64,000 nucleotides of DNA from the NCBI GenBank assembly GCA_903632075.3, contig CAHIKZ030005493.1:1938501-2002500 (forward strand), in the 5' to 3' direction. This document shows, piece by piece, positions 53,539-64,000 of this stretch. The notes beneath the pieces are model-generated. The model was not told the origin of the DNA. It did not search any database and worked only from the letters and a program-made list of their open reading frames with translations. The stretch is from Acanthosepion pharaonis. Lineage: Eukaryota; Mollusca; Cephalopoda; Sepiida; Sepiidae. Each line of letters starts with the position of its first letter. Positions within the stretch are counted from its first letter, which is position 1. Both the position numbers and the translations under genes were made by a program.

Positions 53539-54150
53539 CTAGCAGTAGAGCCCGGCGTTGCCCGGGGATGTAACAGTAAGAGATAGATCAAGTATCGACC
53601 ATCATAAAAACTGTAAAATAAAATTGACAAAGATTATTGTTTAAGGTTGACGGACACGCATGTCTTAATTAGTTTTTTTTTTTTTTACGAATTGGTCAAA
53701 CCCAAACTCAAACAAAAAATTGTTTTCAATCGTTATGAGTCTACCGATTGAATAGAATTTTATTATAAACAATTGTCTTGTAAATGGAAATTTTAAAGCA
53801 TTCTGAATGTAAAAATAAAGAAAAAAGTGTGCAAGACAATAAGAAACCACTACATGCAAAAAAAAGTGAAGTTTTGTTGAAATCGGTTGAAAAATATACA
53901 CACACACACAAACAAACAACCTGTGTTTTATAATAAGTATAACTCGATATTAATAAGTATAACTCGATATGAGTTGCCCCCCTTTCATTAATGCCTCTCA
54001 ATCGTGTTTTCAAATTGATTTCGTTCAAAACAATTGTGTTTTTTCCCATTTTTGGCGCTGTCAGAACCACCGCATGGTAATTTTACGTAGTCCTGTGAAG
54101 TTTTGTTGAAATCGGTTGGAAAATGTAGGAAATCCGATCCAATATATAAA

Positions 54151-54197
<47 letters not shown>

Positions 54198-54218
54198 TGC
54201 GTTTTATAATAAGTAAGA
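53539..54218 (-). mobile_element. Complete non-autonomous Helitron
   Basis: On the minus strand it starts TCTTACTTATTATAAAAC at 54218 (preceded by A) and ends with a CCCGG..CCGGG hairpin, spacer and CTAG at 53539 (followed by T). The interior matches the copy at 27872-28587, including the GT-rich run after the 5' end and an internal repeat of the 5' motif near 53940. Length is 680 bp and the terminal 30 bp are nearly identical between copies. No coding capacity. Confidence 0.87.
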
Positions 54219-54339
54219 TATAATCACCGCTTTTTAAAACATGGCCGAAAAATGAAGTGAGTCAAAAAAAAAAAAGCAGTGTCATAGGGAAAAACGTCCT
54301 TTTGAGAGTACGTCCCATTGCGGTCCATGTTTACCAAAA

Positions 54340-54490
54340 TATTCATCGTGTTATAGGGCACCTCGAGACGGTGTAATAGTTATCAATCTTGTTTCGCTAG
54401 ACCAATTACGACTGAGTAGTGTGTTCGATCATCACTGAGTGCCCCCTACTTTTGGCCTTGTGCCACATCTGAGCAATGCTTTGAAAATCA
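54340..54490 (+). mobile_element. tRNA-derived SINE, family S2
   Basis: GGCACCTC at the start can pair with GAGTGCC after the T-arm, like an acceptor stem. CGGTGTAATAG is the A box and GTGTTCGATCATCAC the B-box region. The tail 'ggccttgtgccacatctgag' is shared with 61250-61385. Confidence 0.75.
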
Positions 54491-54524
54491 TTATTCATTG
54501 TGTTATATAATTGCTATTTTTAAT

Positions 54525-55560
54525 GTTAGGCTACGGACATAAATAGTTATATGTTAGGCTACGGACATAAATATTTACCTACCATTGAATTAAGTGCATT
54601 GACAAGGAAGAAGGCTATGTTGAGAAATAAATATTTGTGGTCTAAACATTTTTTTCATCATTATGCAATGGATATACTGATATACCTGTATAATTACCAC
54701 CAAATTAGGTGCATTAACAAAGAAGGATATTATGTTGAAAAATAAGTTTATATTTTGTAAAATAAATCATTTTTCAATATGAGGCTACGGATTTATTAAT
54801 GCGTCTGCATAATATCACCCGAATTAAGTGCATTAACAAAGAAGGATATTATGTTGAAAAATAAGTTTCTGTTTTGTAAAATAATTCATTTTTCAATATG
54901 AGGCTACGGATTTATTAATGCGTCTGCATAATATCACCCGAATTAAGTGCATTGACAATGAAGGAGATTATGGTGAAAATGAGTTTACCTGGTTTATATA
55001 ATAATTAATTTTGCAATATGAGGCTTCGTATTTATTGATGTATCTACATAATAACATCTGGATTATGTGCAGTGACAAGGAAGGAGATCATAGGAAAAAT
55101 GAGCTGATATGATTTGTAAAATAATCCATTTTTTCAATATAAGGCTTCGGATTTATTGATGTACATAAATATTTACCTACCATTGAATTAAGTGCATTGG
55201 CAAGGAAGTCCTTCCTTCCTTCTCTCTCTCTCTCTCTCTGTCTGTCTGTTTCTCTTCTCTATCCTCTTTCAAACACACAATAAACAAACCATATATAGTT
55301 TTTTTTCCAACTGTATTTGGTCATCGTGATTTTTTTTCAGGTGTTGCTTGTAGATACATCAATAAATCCAAATTAAGTGCATTGACAAGGAAGAAGATTA
55401 TGATGAAAATTATATATTTATTGTGTAAAATAATTCTTTTTTCAATGTTAGTTTTCGGAGTTACTGGTGTACTTGCATCTTCAGGACTTAATTAAGTGCA
55501 TTGACAAGAAAAGAGATTCTGTCAAAAAATAAATATCTGTTTTTTATTTGTTTTGTTTTA
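54525..55560 (+). repeat. ~120-bp tandem array, 7-8 diverged copies
   Basis: 'gaggctacggatttattaat', 'gcgtctgcataatatcaccc', 'gaattaagtgcattgacaa' and 'gaaggagattatggtgaaaa' recur near 54528, 54660, 54781, 54900, 55020, 55142, 55340 and 55447. A TC-rich insertion interrupts it at 55215-55260. Scattered single units lie at 42840, 44465 and 45380. Confidence 0.88.
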
Positions 55561-56149
55561 TCAATAGGTTACGATTTACTGATCTGCTTCTATATTTGCC
55601 AAAAAACAAGGGAGATAACTTTTCGGATTCTGTGTCTGAAAGAAGAAATTTGAATTCGATTGCCGAAGGTTTTTGTTTCCAATCACAATATTTCTCTGAA
55701 TTACTTCCTTGCATGAGCGAGGCCTCCTGCTATTTAATTGGTTCGCGGGTTACTGAACGTGTTTATTTGTTTGCAATGCATCTTGGGAAATTATTTCTGG
55801 AAATTGCAAGAGCCATGGCGAACTGCGTGATGACGGTGGCGAAAACGCGTGTTCAGGTTTGCGTGAGTCTTTTTCCTTGGTGAGCGTGCGCATTGATCTG
55901 TGGCATGCCTTCGCGGGCAATAAATATTGGGAACGTCCAGTGGAAGATATGGGAGGTAAAGGTAACGGGTAACGCAGGGAGAAGAGAGAGAAAAGGTGGG
56001 CGAAGGAAAAGGTAAGACAATAAGAGGAGACGATTGAAGAGAAAAAAACATCCTTAAATAAAAGCAACAACAGAAAAAAATCACGATGAATAAATACAGT
56101 TAGGAAAAAAAAAACTATATATGGTTTGTTGATTGTGTGTGTGGGGTGG
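55561..56149. other. Unassigned, mildly CpG-rich, possible promoter/first exon
   Basis: A 111-codon plus frame (55548-55883) has no recognised domain. 55740-55930 contains 'taattggttcgcgggt', 'ccatggcgaactgcgtgatg' and GT-rich donor-like sites ('caggtttgcgtgagt', 'ccttggtgagcgtg'). These could belong to a first exon but nothing confirms it. Confidence 0.25.
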
Positions 56150-56151
56150 AT

Positions 56152-56205
<54 letters not shown>

Positions 56206-58985
56206 AGGAAGGAAGGGACAACGTGAGAAAATTGAGAAGCAAACAAGGAAATCGTACGGAAAATGACGAGGATGAATGGTGCGAGATAGAAAAAAAAACG
56301 TGGGGGTGACAACGAAGAAAATTACATGAAGTGTATAAAATTGATCGAAGAAAAAAAGAAAAGAGAAAAAGAAAAGTGTAGAAGAGAAAGAAAAGAAGAA
56401 AGAAGTAGTAAAAACGAAAAAGAAGAGGAAGAGTGAATAATAAAAGGAAAAAACGTAAAGGAAGGAAGGACAGAAGAAGAAGATGAAGAAGAAGAGGGAA
56501 AAAGAAAGGAAGAAGAAAGGAAAAGGGGATAAAGAAGAAGAAAAACTTAAGGGAAGGAAAAAATGAAGGAAGAAGAAAAACAAGAGGAAAAAAAAGAACG
56601 AAGAAGCAACGAAACGGGATTAAAAAAGAAGAAAACCGCGAAGGAAAGAATAAAAGAATGGAAGAAAAAGTAAGAAACGAATGAAAAGAATGAAGGAAGA
56701 AGAAGAAGAAGAAGAAGAAGAAGAAAAATAAGAGGGCAAACGGAAGGAAGAAGAAAAACGTAAATGAAGGAAGGAAAGAAGGAAAAAAGAAAGGAAGGTA
56801 GGAAGAAGAAAAATAAAGAAGGGAAAAGAAAGGAAATAAGAAAAGAATGAAGGAAAAAGAATAAAAAGAAGAGGGGAAAAGGAACAAAGAAGAAATGAAA
56901 AGGGAATACAGAGGAAGAAAAACGTAAAGGAAGGAAAAGGTAAAAGAAGGAATGAAGGAAGAAGAAGAAAAGGAAGAGGGAAAAAGAATGAAGAAGAAAG
57001 GAAGACCGAATAAAAAAAGGGAAAAACGTAAAGGAAGGACGGAAGGAAGAAAGAAAGAAAAAAGGAAGGGAGAAAGGAATGGAGGGAGGAAAGGATGAAG
57101 GAAGCGCAAGAAGAAGAAGAAGAGGGAAAAGGAATGAAGAAGAAAAGAAGACTGAATAAAAAAGAGAAAAACGTAAAGGAAGGAAAAAGGAAGGAAGAAG
57201 AAGGAAGGAAGAAGGAAGGAAGGGAGAAAGGAATGGAGAGAGGAAAGGATGAAAGAAGCGGAAGAAGAAGAAGAAGAAGAAGAAGGGGATAAAGGAATGA
57301 AGAAGAAAAGAAGACTGAATAAAAAAGAGAAAAACGTAAAGGAAGGACGGAAGGAAGGAAGAAGGAAGGAAGGGAGAAAGGAATGGAGAGAGGAAAGGAT
57401 GAAAGAAGCGGAAGAAGAAGAAGAAGAAGAAGAAGAAGAAGAAGAGGGATAAAGGAATGAAGAAGAAAAGAAGACTGAATAAAAAAAAAAAAAAGAAAAA
57501 AAAAATTATCAAAGGAAGACGGAAGGAAGGAAGAAGGAAGGAAGGAAGGAGAAAGGAATGGAGGAGGAAAGGATGAAAGAAAGGAAGAAGAGAAGGAAAG
57601 GATAAAGGAATGAAGAAAAAAAGACTGAATAAAAAAGAAAAAAGAAGGAAGGAAGGGGAAGAAAAGGAATGAAGAAAAAGAAAAGAATGAAAGGATGAAA
57701 AAAAAGAAGAAAAAAGAAGAAAAGGAAGAAGAAGAAAAAGGGAAAGGAAGGAAGAAGAAGAATAAAGGAAGAAAAAAGGAAAGGAGAGAAGGAAAAGGAA
57801 GGAATGAAAGGATAAGGAAGAAGATGAAAGAAGAAGAAGAAGAAGAAGAAGAAGAAGAAGAAGAGGGATAAAGGAATGAAGAAGAAAAGAAGACTGAATA
57901 AAAAGAGAAAAACGTAAAAGGAAGAACGGAATGAAGGAAGAAGGAAGAAAGAAGGGAAGAGAAAAGGAATGGAGAGAGGAAAGGAAAAGAAGCGGAAGAA
58001 GAAGAAGAGAAGGGATAAAAGGAATGAAGAAGAAAAGAAGACTGAATAAAAAAGAGAAAAACGTAAAGGAAGAACGGAAGGAAGGAAGAAGGAAGGAAGA
58101 AGGAAGGAAGGGAGAAAGGAATGGAGAGAGGAAAGGATGAAAGAAGCGGAAAGAAGGAAGAAGAAGAAGAAGAAGGGAGAAAGGAATAAAAAGAAGAAAA
58201 AGACGTAAAGGAAGGACGGGAAGAAGAAGGAAGGAAGGAAGAAAGAATGGCGAGAGGAAAGGAAGGGAAGCGGAAGAAGAAGAAGAAGAAGAAGAAAGAA
58301 AAGACTGAATAAAAAAAGAAAAAAAAAGGAAGGACGGAAGGAAGGAAGAAGGAAGGAAGGAAGAATGGAGAAGGAAGGAAAAGAAGAAGGAAAAGGAATA
58401 AGATGGAGAGGAAAAGGGAATGAAAGAAGAAAGAAGACTGAATAAAAAAGAGAAAAACGTAAAGGAAGAAGAAGGAAGGAAGAGAGAAAGAAGAGAGGAA
58501 AGGATGAAAAAAGGAATGAAGAAGAAGAAGAAAAGAAGAATAAAAAGAAGAAAAAGACAATAATAAAGAAAGAAAAAAACGTATAATAAAAAGGAAGTGG
58601 AAGGAAGGAAGGAAGGAAGGAAGGAAGGAAGGAGGAAGGAAGGAAGGAAGGAAGAAGAAGAAGAAGAAGAAAAGAAAATGAAAAGGAAAAAAAGTGAAAA
58701 GGGGAAGAAAAGATGTAAAGAAAAACGAAAAGAGAAAAAAAAAGGAAGCCGAAGAAAAAAAAAAGAAATTTTTATCTATTCTGGAAGAAAAAAATCTGCA
58801 GCCAAAACGTGACGAAAGAAGTTGAATTTCAAAAGAAGTGAAGAAGAAAAAGAACGGTTTGGAGAAGCTAGCCATGTCCAACTGAAAGGAAGAAAAGGCG
58901 ACAAAAAAAAAGATGCAAAGTGGAAAGAATGGAAAAGGAAGAAGGAAAGGAATCCAAAAGCAAGGACAAGCCTTTAAGAAGCAAT
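56150..58985. repeat. 2.8-kb homopurine tract with a buried ~150-bp repeat
   Basis: The plus strand is almost entirely A and G. From about 57000 to 58500 a unit recurs: 'gaagaagaagaagaagaa', 'ggaatgaagaagaaaagaag', 'actgaataaaaaagagaaaa', 'acgtaaaggaaggac', 'gagaaaggaatggagagagg'. The few C and T bases (acgtaaa, actgaat) mark the unit. The very long minus-strand frames (321, 342 and 794 codons of F/S/L/P) are low-complexity artefacts. Confidence 0.95.
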
Positions 58986-58989
58986 AAAG

Positions 58990-60785
58990 AAGAAGAAAAT
59001 ACAAGTCTCTTCTTCATCTGTGAAAAGAAAATGAAATATTATATAAAGTTGATTGGAGGTCTCTCTTCTTCATCTGTGAAATTGTAAACAAATGACGAAA
59101 CTTGAGTCTCTTCTTCATCTTATAAAACAGTTCAGTATTCTTTTCTTTGTTTCTCTTGCTTCAAGTCTCTTCGATGAATTGTCCAGCATTCACTGCCATA
59201 AAAATTATATAAAGTTCAGTATTCATTTCTTTTGTTTTATTTATTTATCTATTCTGGACTGCCATATTTGATATTATATAAAAAAATCTGCAAGTCCACT
59301 TCAACGTGACGAGTAAAGGTTGTTTCATTTCAAAGTCTCTTCTTCATCTGTGAGGAGATTGTCCAGCATTAACTGCCATTTGAGGAGATATAAAAAGTTA
59401 GTATTCTTTCATTGTCCATCTATTCTCATCTGTTTGAATTTAAACAAGGACTGACAAAGTTTCCCTTTAAAGTCTCTTCTTCATCTGTGAAGATGCATTA
59501 ACTGCCATATATGAGGACTGATATGTTATATAACAGTTCAGTATTCTTTTCTTTGTTTCTCTTGCTTCAAGTCTCTTCTTCAAAGAGAATGCATTAACTG
59601 CCAAATGTGGACTTTATAACAGTTCAGTATTCTTTTCATTGTTTTCTCTTGCTTCAAGTCTCTTCTTCATCTGTGAAGATTGTCCAGCATTCACTGCCAT
59701 ATATGAGGACTGATATTATATAACAGTTCAGTATTCTTTTGTGTTTCTCTTTTCAATTGTTTCTCTTTTCAAGTTCTTCTTCATCTGTGAAGATTGTCAG
59801 CATTAACTTGCCATATATATGAGGACTGATATTATATAACAGTTCAGTATTCTTTTCATTGTTTCTCTTGCTTCAAGTCTCTTCTTCATCTGTGAGGAGA
59901 TTGTCCAGCATTAACTGGATATGAGGACATTATATGAAGATTCTTTTTCATTGATGTATCTTATCTGAACATTTCATTCTTTTCTTTGTTTCTATTATTC
60001 TCTTCTTCATGAGAGATTGTCCAGCATTCACTGTCATATATGAAGACTGATATTATATAACAGTTCAGTATTCTTTTCATTGTACTTCAAGTCTCTTCTT
60101 CATCTGTGAAGAGATTGTCCAGCATTAACTGACCTGATATTGTGGACTGATATTATATAACAGTTCAGTAGTTTCTCTTCTTCAAGTCTCTTCATCTGTG
60201 AGGAGATTGTCCAGCATTCACTGCCATATATGAGGACTGATATTATATAACAGTTCAGTACTCTTTTCTTTGTTTCTCTTGCTTCAAGTCTCTTCTTCAT
60301 CTGTGAGGAGATTGTCCAGCATTAACTGCCATATATGAGGACTGATATTATATAACAGTTCAGTATTCTTTTCATTGTTTCTCTTGCTTCAAGTCTCTTC
60401 TTCATCTGTGAGGAGATTGTCCAGCATTCACTGCCATATATGTGGACTGATATTATATAACAGTTCAGTACTCTTTTCTTTGTTTCTATTGTCAAGTCTC
60501 TTCTTCATCTGTGAGGAGATTTCCAGCATTTGCCATATATGAAGACTGATATTATATAACAGTTCAGTCTCTTTTCATTGTTTCTCTTTGCTTCAAGTCT
60601 CTTCTTCATCTGTGAGGAGATTGTCCAGCATTCACTGCCATATATGTGGACTGATATTATATAACATTTCAGTACTCTTTTCTTTGTTTTCTCTTGCTTC
60701 AAGTCTCTTCTTCATCTGTTAATTTGTCCAGTATTCACTGACAATATAGGAGGACTGATGATTATATAACAAGTACTCTTTCTTT
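58990..60785 (-). repeat. Irregular 105-bp RT-derived array
   Basis: It has the same unit as 29708-30320 ('aagtctcttcttcatctgtg', 'aggagattgtccagcattca', 'ctgccatatatgaggactga', 'tattatataacagttcagta', 'ttcttttctttgtttctctt'). Unlike that array, units are riddled with small deletions, and the first 500 bp interleave purine-tract-flank sequence ('tttatctattctgga', 'aaaatctgcaagtc') with array fragments. Short frames such as KKRLEARETKKRVLNCYIIS survive only where two units are intact. Confidence 0.85.
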
Positions 60786-61165
60786 GTGATTCTCTTCAAA
60801 ATTGCTGGACAATATCCTCGCAGATGATGAAGCAACAGTAATGTGATTCTACAGAAAGATGCTGAGGATACAATGGACCAAACACATGAACAACGACGAG
60901 CTTTTGGAAAAATGAAAACAAAAAGGAAACTTATATTTGACATCAGGAAGAGGCAATGGCAATTTCTGAGGCACGTAATGAGGAAAGAAGGCTTGGAAAA
61001 TCCGATACTCACGGGATAGATTTCGGAAAAGAGGAGCAGAGGAACGCAGTGCGGCACATACTTAATGGACTTGGTTGGTAGAACCGGGTTTGGAAGAAAT
61101 GACACAGAGACAAAACTTATTAAGATCCACAAAGAACAGGAAGATGTGGAGGGCCATTATCATAA
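60786..61165 (+). pseudogene. LINE RT C-terminus in inverted orientation to the array
   Basis: The plus strand resumes with NCWTISSQMMKQQ and, across frameshifts, FYRKMLRIQWTKHMNNDELL, 'gacatcaggaagaggcaatg' (IRKRQWQFL), 'tgaggaaagaaggcttgga' (MRKEGLEN), 'gaagatgtggagggccatta' (RCGGPL). The motif ECWTISSQMKKRLE that makes up the array on the minus strand is here single-copy on plus. Confidence 0.7.
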
Positions 61166-61249
61166 AAGAACAAACCTTCAGAAAACAGCCTTCGCCTGCC
61201 TCCCCTATATAAAGGGATTATAGGAAGAAATACAACAAATCTGTTGTCC

Positions 61250-61385
61250 ATATAGTGATTCTCCAAGCGTAGCTCAGATGTGGCACAAGGCTGAAAGTAT
61301 GGAGCACCAAGTGAGGATCGAACTCACTACACAGTCGTAATTGTTCTAGCGAGACAAGCTTGCTAAGTATTACACCAGGACTACC
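61250..61385 (-). mobile_element. tRNA-derived SINE, family S2
   Basis: On the minus strand: TGGTGTAATACTTAGCA (A-box region) and GAGTTCGATCCTCACT (consensus-like B box), then 'gccttgtgccacatctgagc'. It is the inverse-orientation relative of 54340-54490. Confidence 0.75.
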
Positions 61386-61433
61386 TTCGAAAGTAGTTCA
61401 GCATTTAACAGACATCTCTTCTGAGTAAGACCT

Positions 61434-61730
61434 CCCATAGAGGAGAAAATGATTAAAAACTGTATGTACGTCATCCCATGCAGCTGTGGCAAGAAGCATA
61501 AAGGAGGAACATGTCGTCCTCTTCAAATAAGACTGCAGGAACATTGTACATCCGTAACACGGAAAAATCAGGTGTAGCTGACCACATACGGAGGGAAAAG
61601 GGAGATCATCGCCCCCAGTGGGATGAGATTGAAACAATAGATAGAGAACAATACTGGAAAATACGAAAACCTAAGCAATTCATTCCGCTAGAAATTTAGA
61701 AACGGCGTGCTGTACTACTTGGCATTCACG
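61434..61730 (+). pseudogene. Penelope-like GIY-YIG endonuclease domain
   Basis: Plus strand: KNCMYVIPCSCGKKHKGGTC, RPLQIRLQEHCTSV, then after a +1 shift TEKSGVADHIRREKGDHRPQ, WDEIETIDREQYWKIRKPKQ. YVI and the KGGT turn stand for the GIY-YIG core, R..R..EH and the CxC/GxxCRPL cysteines fit the PLE version. This is the only copy with the N-terminal half of the domain. It has a frameshift near 61555 and no upstream RT. Confidence 0.8.
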
Positions 61731-61929
61731 CCGGAAGCTGCAAAAAGAACATTTCGGAGTGTTTGAGGACAGTGCAGAGCATTCGGAAAGAGTTGGATGA
61801 GTCTAATAGTGATTACGAATGTATTTTGAGTGATCACTACTGATGGCGATGTTATGCCTCCATTCATCTTCCTACGAAAGCTCAGACTCAACGCGAAGGC
61901 CTATATCACTTTCCTCGAGGGGTTAGTGT

Positions 61930-62410
61930 TGCTGTGGGTCAAAGGGGTGGCTGCAAGAGGACTGTGTGTCTGACAACAGGACTCTGCACCATGCCACACA
62001 AGCAGGAGAACCCAGTCATAGCTGTCAGACAATTTCTGCAACCACTGCACCACTTCCATCTTGCCATCTAACTCCCCAGACTGCAACCCCCTTGATTATG
62101 AGGCGCAGTTGTGAGAGAGAGACCAACAAAATTCCTTGTAACACCAAATATGAACTGAAGGCAAGGATTATGGTAGCACTCACTAATTTAAACGAGAAAG
62201 ACCGTTCAGAAGAGTTACAGGAGATTCTGAAGTCGTCTCGAGGCCGCGGTTGTAGCCATTTGCGATTTTTTAGAATAAATTTACTGCTTTGTATTTTTAA
62301 GATATATTTTCGTGTAATTTTGGTAAATATATCTGTTAAAAATGAGATATCAGTGCTATTTTCATTTTCGCGTAATTTAGACGACAATTTATCCATCGCA
62401 AGCTGCATAC
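61930..62410 (+). pseudogene. Mariner-like transposase C-terminal half and 3' end
   Basis: Plus strand: DSAPCHTSRRTQS, stop, LSDNFCNH, then SNSPDCNPLDYE, a frameshift, RETNKIPCNTKYELKARIMV, LTNLN, a further frameshift, SRLEAAVVAICDFLE, stop. DSAPCH has the second and SPDCNPLD the third catalytic acid. The 3' UTR ends 'cgcgtaatttagacgacaat'. Two minus-strand relatives lie at 37480-38600. Confidence 0.8.
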
Positions 62411-62539
62411 ATATATACATACATACATACATACAGAAATATATGCGGTCACAAACAAGGTCACAAATAACACACCATACAACCTCATATGTTAGCTCTA
62501 TCACGGATATTGAGCACTTTCTAGTAAATACCCCGCACA

Positions 62540-62662
62540 CACACACATATATATATATATATGAATGGAAATATTTATAAATATAAATGACAGTAAGGAA
62601 AACTGTAATAGAAAGCCCACATTGGACGAAACGCGTCGGCAACTATTACAGTTTTCCTATTG

Positions 62663-62701
<39 letters not shown>

Positions 62702-62879
62702 ATATTTCTCAGAGTTTCGTCCAATGTGGACTTTCTCCAGGCCAAAAAACAAAACAAAAAAGAAATGAATTCATTTAAACAAAGTAACTAATAAAACAAA
62801 AAACAAACATTTCGTTTTTTGCCTTGAGAAATTCCACATTGGACAAACGCGTCGATAACTATTTTCAGTTTTCCTATTG

Positions 62880-62935
<56 letters not shown>

Positions 62936-62940
62936 AAACA
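62540..62940. mobile_element. PLE-like termini around TA tracts, partly inverted
   Basis: 'gcccacattggacgaaacgc' (62614) and its near inverse 'gtttcgtccaatgtggac' (62715) flank a TA tract. A third 'ttccacattggacaaacgcg' lies at 62835. 'aactattacagttttcctat' plus 'tgtcatatata' follows copies one and three. GGACGAAACGCGTCG has the stem-II/GAAA/palindrome layout of the other hammerhead-like sites. Confidence 0.5.
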
Positions 62941-63080
62941 AATAAATATCTTTCTGGCTTCTGGTAGTCGGATTTGATAAGGTAATTTAATTTATTGATT
63001 CCCCACCTTATCTTAAAATAGCCTAACCGGTTTTCTTTTCACAACCCTATCCCACAGGGAATAGTTTTGTCTTTCATGCT

Positions 63081-63126
63081 CACATGAAGAAGCCGAACCT
63101 AGCACACGCCGGCGAAACGCGTCGTT
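63081..63126 (+). ncRNA. Hammerhead-like core, slightly degenerate
   Basis: CAC, ATGAAGA (C3 replaced by A), A, GCCG, 13-nt loop, CGGC, GAAA, CGCGT, C, GT. Stem II is GCCG/CGGC, stem III is palindromic ACGCGT with a GUC triplet, and stem I is AC/GT. Confidence 0.4.
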
Positions 63127-63198
63127 TTAAAAAAAAAAAAGCTTTTCAACTTTGTCTCATTATTTCCATTTTTGATTCGGATACTATTCTAACACACA

Positions 63199-63199
<1 letters not shown>

Positions 63200-63251
<52 letters not shown>
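63200..63251. repeat. (TA)n microsatellite
   Basis: About 50 bp TA. Confidence 0.97.
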
Positions 63252-63257
<6 letters not shown>

Positions 63258-64000
63258 ATCTTTGATCTATGTGTTTATCACGGAAGGAAGTTGGAGAAAA
63301 AAAGGTGGAAAAAAAGCGAAAAAGTGAAGACACGTTGAATGAAAAAAAAAATGTCTGGAGAAGGATTGTATAGCGTAAGAAGAAACGAACGATAATAAAT
63401 AAATAAATAAATAAATTCAGAATGAAAGCAGGTGAGATATGAGGTGCGGTAGGGTGTGGCTGTGCGGAGAAGAGGGTGTCTGGTGGGGACAGGAACTGCA
63501 GCGAATTTCCTGGGGGTGAAATCAATTCATCTGCTTCCTTTTTCATATTTGAATGTTAAAAGCTTTCAATGAAATACCTCGACCCTTCATTCTTACTCTC
63601 CCGCCCGGACGCTGTCGTTTCTTGGCTCTCCACAATCCTAGTCCGCCTTGCTTTCGTTCTTTTAACGATGTGTAGGTGTGTGTGAGGGAGAGGTTATGTG
63701 CCTGTGTGTGTGTGTGTGTGTGTGTGTGCGGGGGAGAATGAGGGTAGCAATGGAATAAAAAAAAGCGAAGAGAGAAAAGCGGAGGAGGAGGAGGAAACAG
63801 TGCAATGGGTACGGTTATTTTGGCAGGTGGGCGGTTGTGGTGGCGGGGACATGGGTTAGGGGCGGGGTCTTCTTGTAGGCTGCAGAGTCGACGGCTTCGA
63901 TGCAAAAAGCATTTTCTTCTACGAGATCCGTTCGGAAATTTGGTGATGGCCGCCCGTTTCCCAACACCATACCACCCAGCACAAGCACCACCACCACCAG
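63252..64000. other. Unassigned; G-rich right edge, possible gene-proximal DNA
   Basis: An (AATA)n run at 63395-63415 and a TG run at 63700-63728. From 63780 the plus strand is G- and CpG-rich ('gtggtggcggggac', 'ttaggggcggggtc' with a GC box), then a mixed segment to the end with CACCACCACC. No repeat recognised here. It may approach a promoter or exon beyond the window. Confidence 0.3.

Noticed and set aside
55548..55883. 111-codon plus-strand frame as a gene
   Set aside because: No domain, no clear start context and it begins within the 120-bp repeat family. Only noted as a possible exon region.
56620..59004. 794-codon minus-strand open frame
   Set aside because: It is the pyrimidine strand of a homopurine tract. 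The product is almost only F, S, L and P with no domain, and similar long frames exist in the neighbouring frames.

Overview
The window looks like repeat-dominated intergenic DNA from a large invertebrate genome, most likely a mollusc or another lophotrochozoan. This is an inference from several things together: dense (TA)n/(CA)n microsatellites, many decayed non-LTR retrotransposons, Penelope-like elements (PLEs), tRNA-derived SINEs carrying a GGCACAAGGCC-type motif, Helitrons, and Tc1/mariner remnants. I find no intact host protein-coding gene. Nearly all the long open frames are either reading frames through tandem repeats or shadows of low-complexity DNA. Coordinates of decayed elements are approximate to about 10-30 bp.

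Layout. 1-4650: a 43-copy, 64-bp minisatellite that grew inside a dispersed element (a single-copy relative lies at 3948-4150), then a PLE 3' end and a LINE C-terminus. 4650-6340: no recognised repeat, CpG- and pyrimidine-rich. 6340-11060: TA tracts, three minus-strand tRNA-SINEs with good A/B boxes, and a tandem array of 5S rRNA-like units. 11150-18800: a mariner derivative reduced to its two ends, a 169-bp array made from LINE reverse transcriptase sequence, a TA-flanked MITE, and several LINE C-termini, one with its last domain repeated five times. 19400-26990: 121-bp and 280-bp arrays, long hairpins, and several short sequences with hammerhead-ribozyme geometry. 27340-34100: a LINE C-terminus abutting a complete non-autonomous Helitron (27872-28587), a 105-bp RT-derived array, an inverted PLE arrangement, and a LINE frame carrying 90 bp of antisense Tc1. 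34260-46170: 126-bp, 108-bp and 240-bp arrays, a Tc1 MITE, mariner remnants, and a perfect 49-bp palindrome. 46190-55560: 365-bp segmental repeats, an LTR-like region with a tRNA primer-binding site, hairpin-rich repeats, a second Helitron in the opposite orientation, and a SINE. 56150-58985: a 2.8-kb purine-only tract. 58990-61165: a very irregular copy of the 105-bp RT array that ends in an inversion. 61250-64000: SINE, PLE endonuclease, mariner, and further PLE-like termini.

Two themes tie the window together. First, retroelement pieces (RT motifs, LINE C-termini and 3' ends, PLE tails, 5S-like DNA) have repeatedly been turned into tandem arrays with units of 105-169 bp. Second, at least five otherwise unrelated termini share a CTGANGA / hairpin / GAAA / short palindrome layout, which is the hammerhead ribozyme core reported for Penelope-like elements. 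The copy at 21299-21341 also has a perfect 5-bp stem I.
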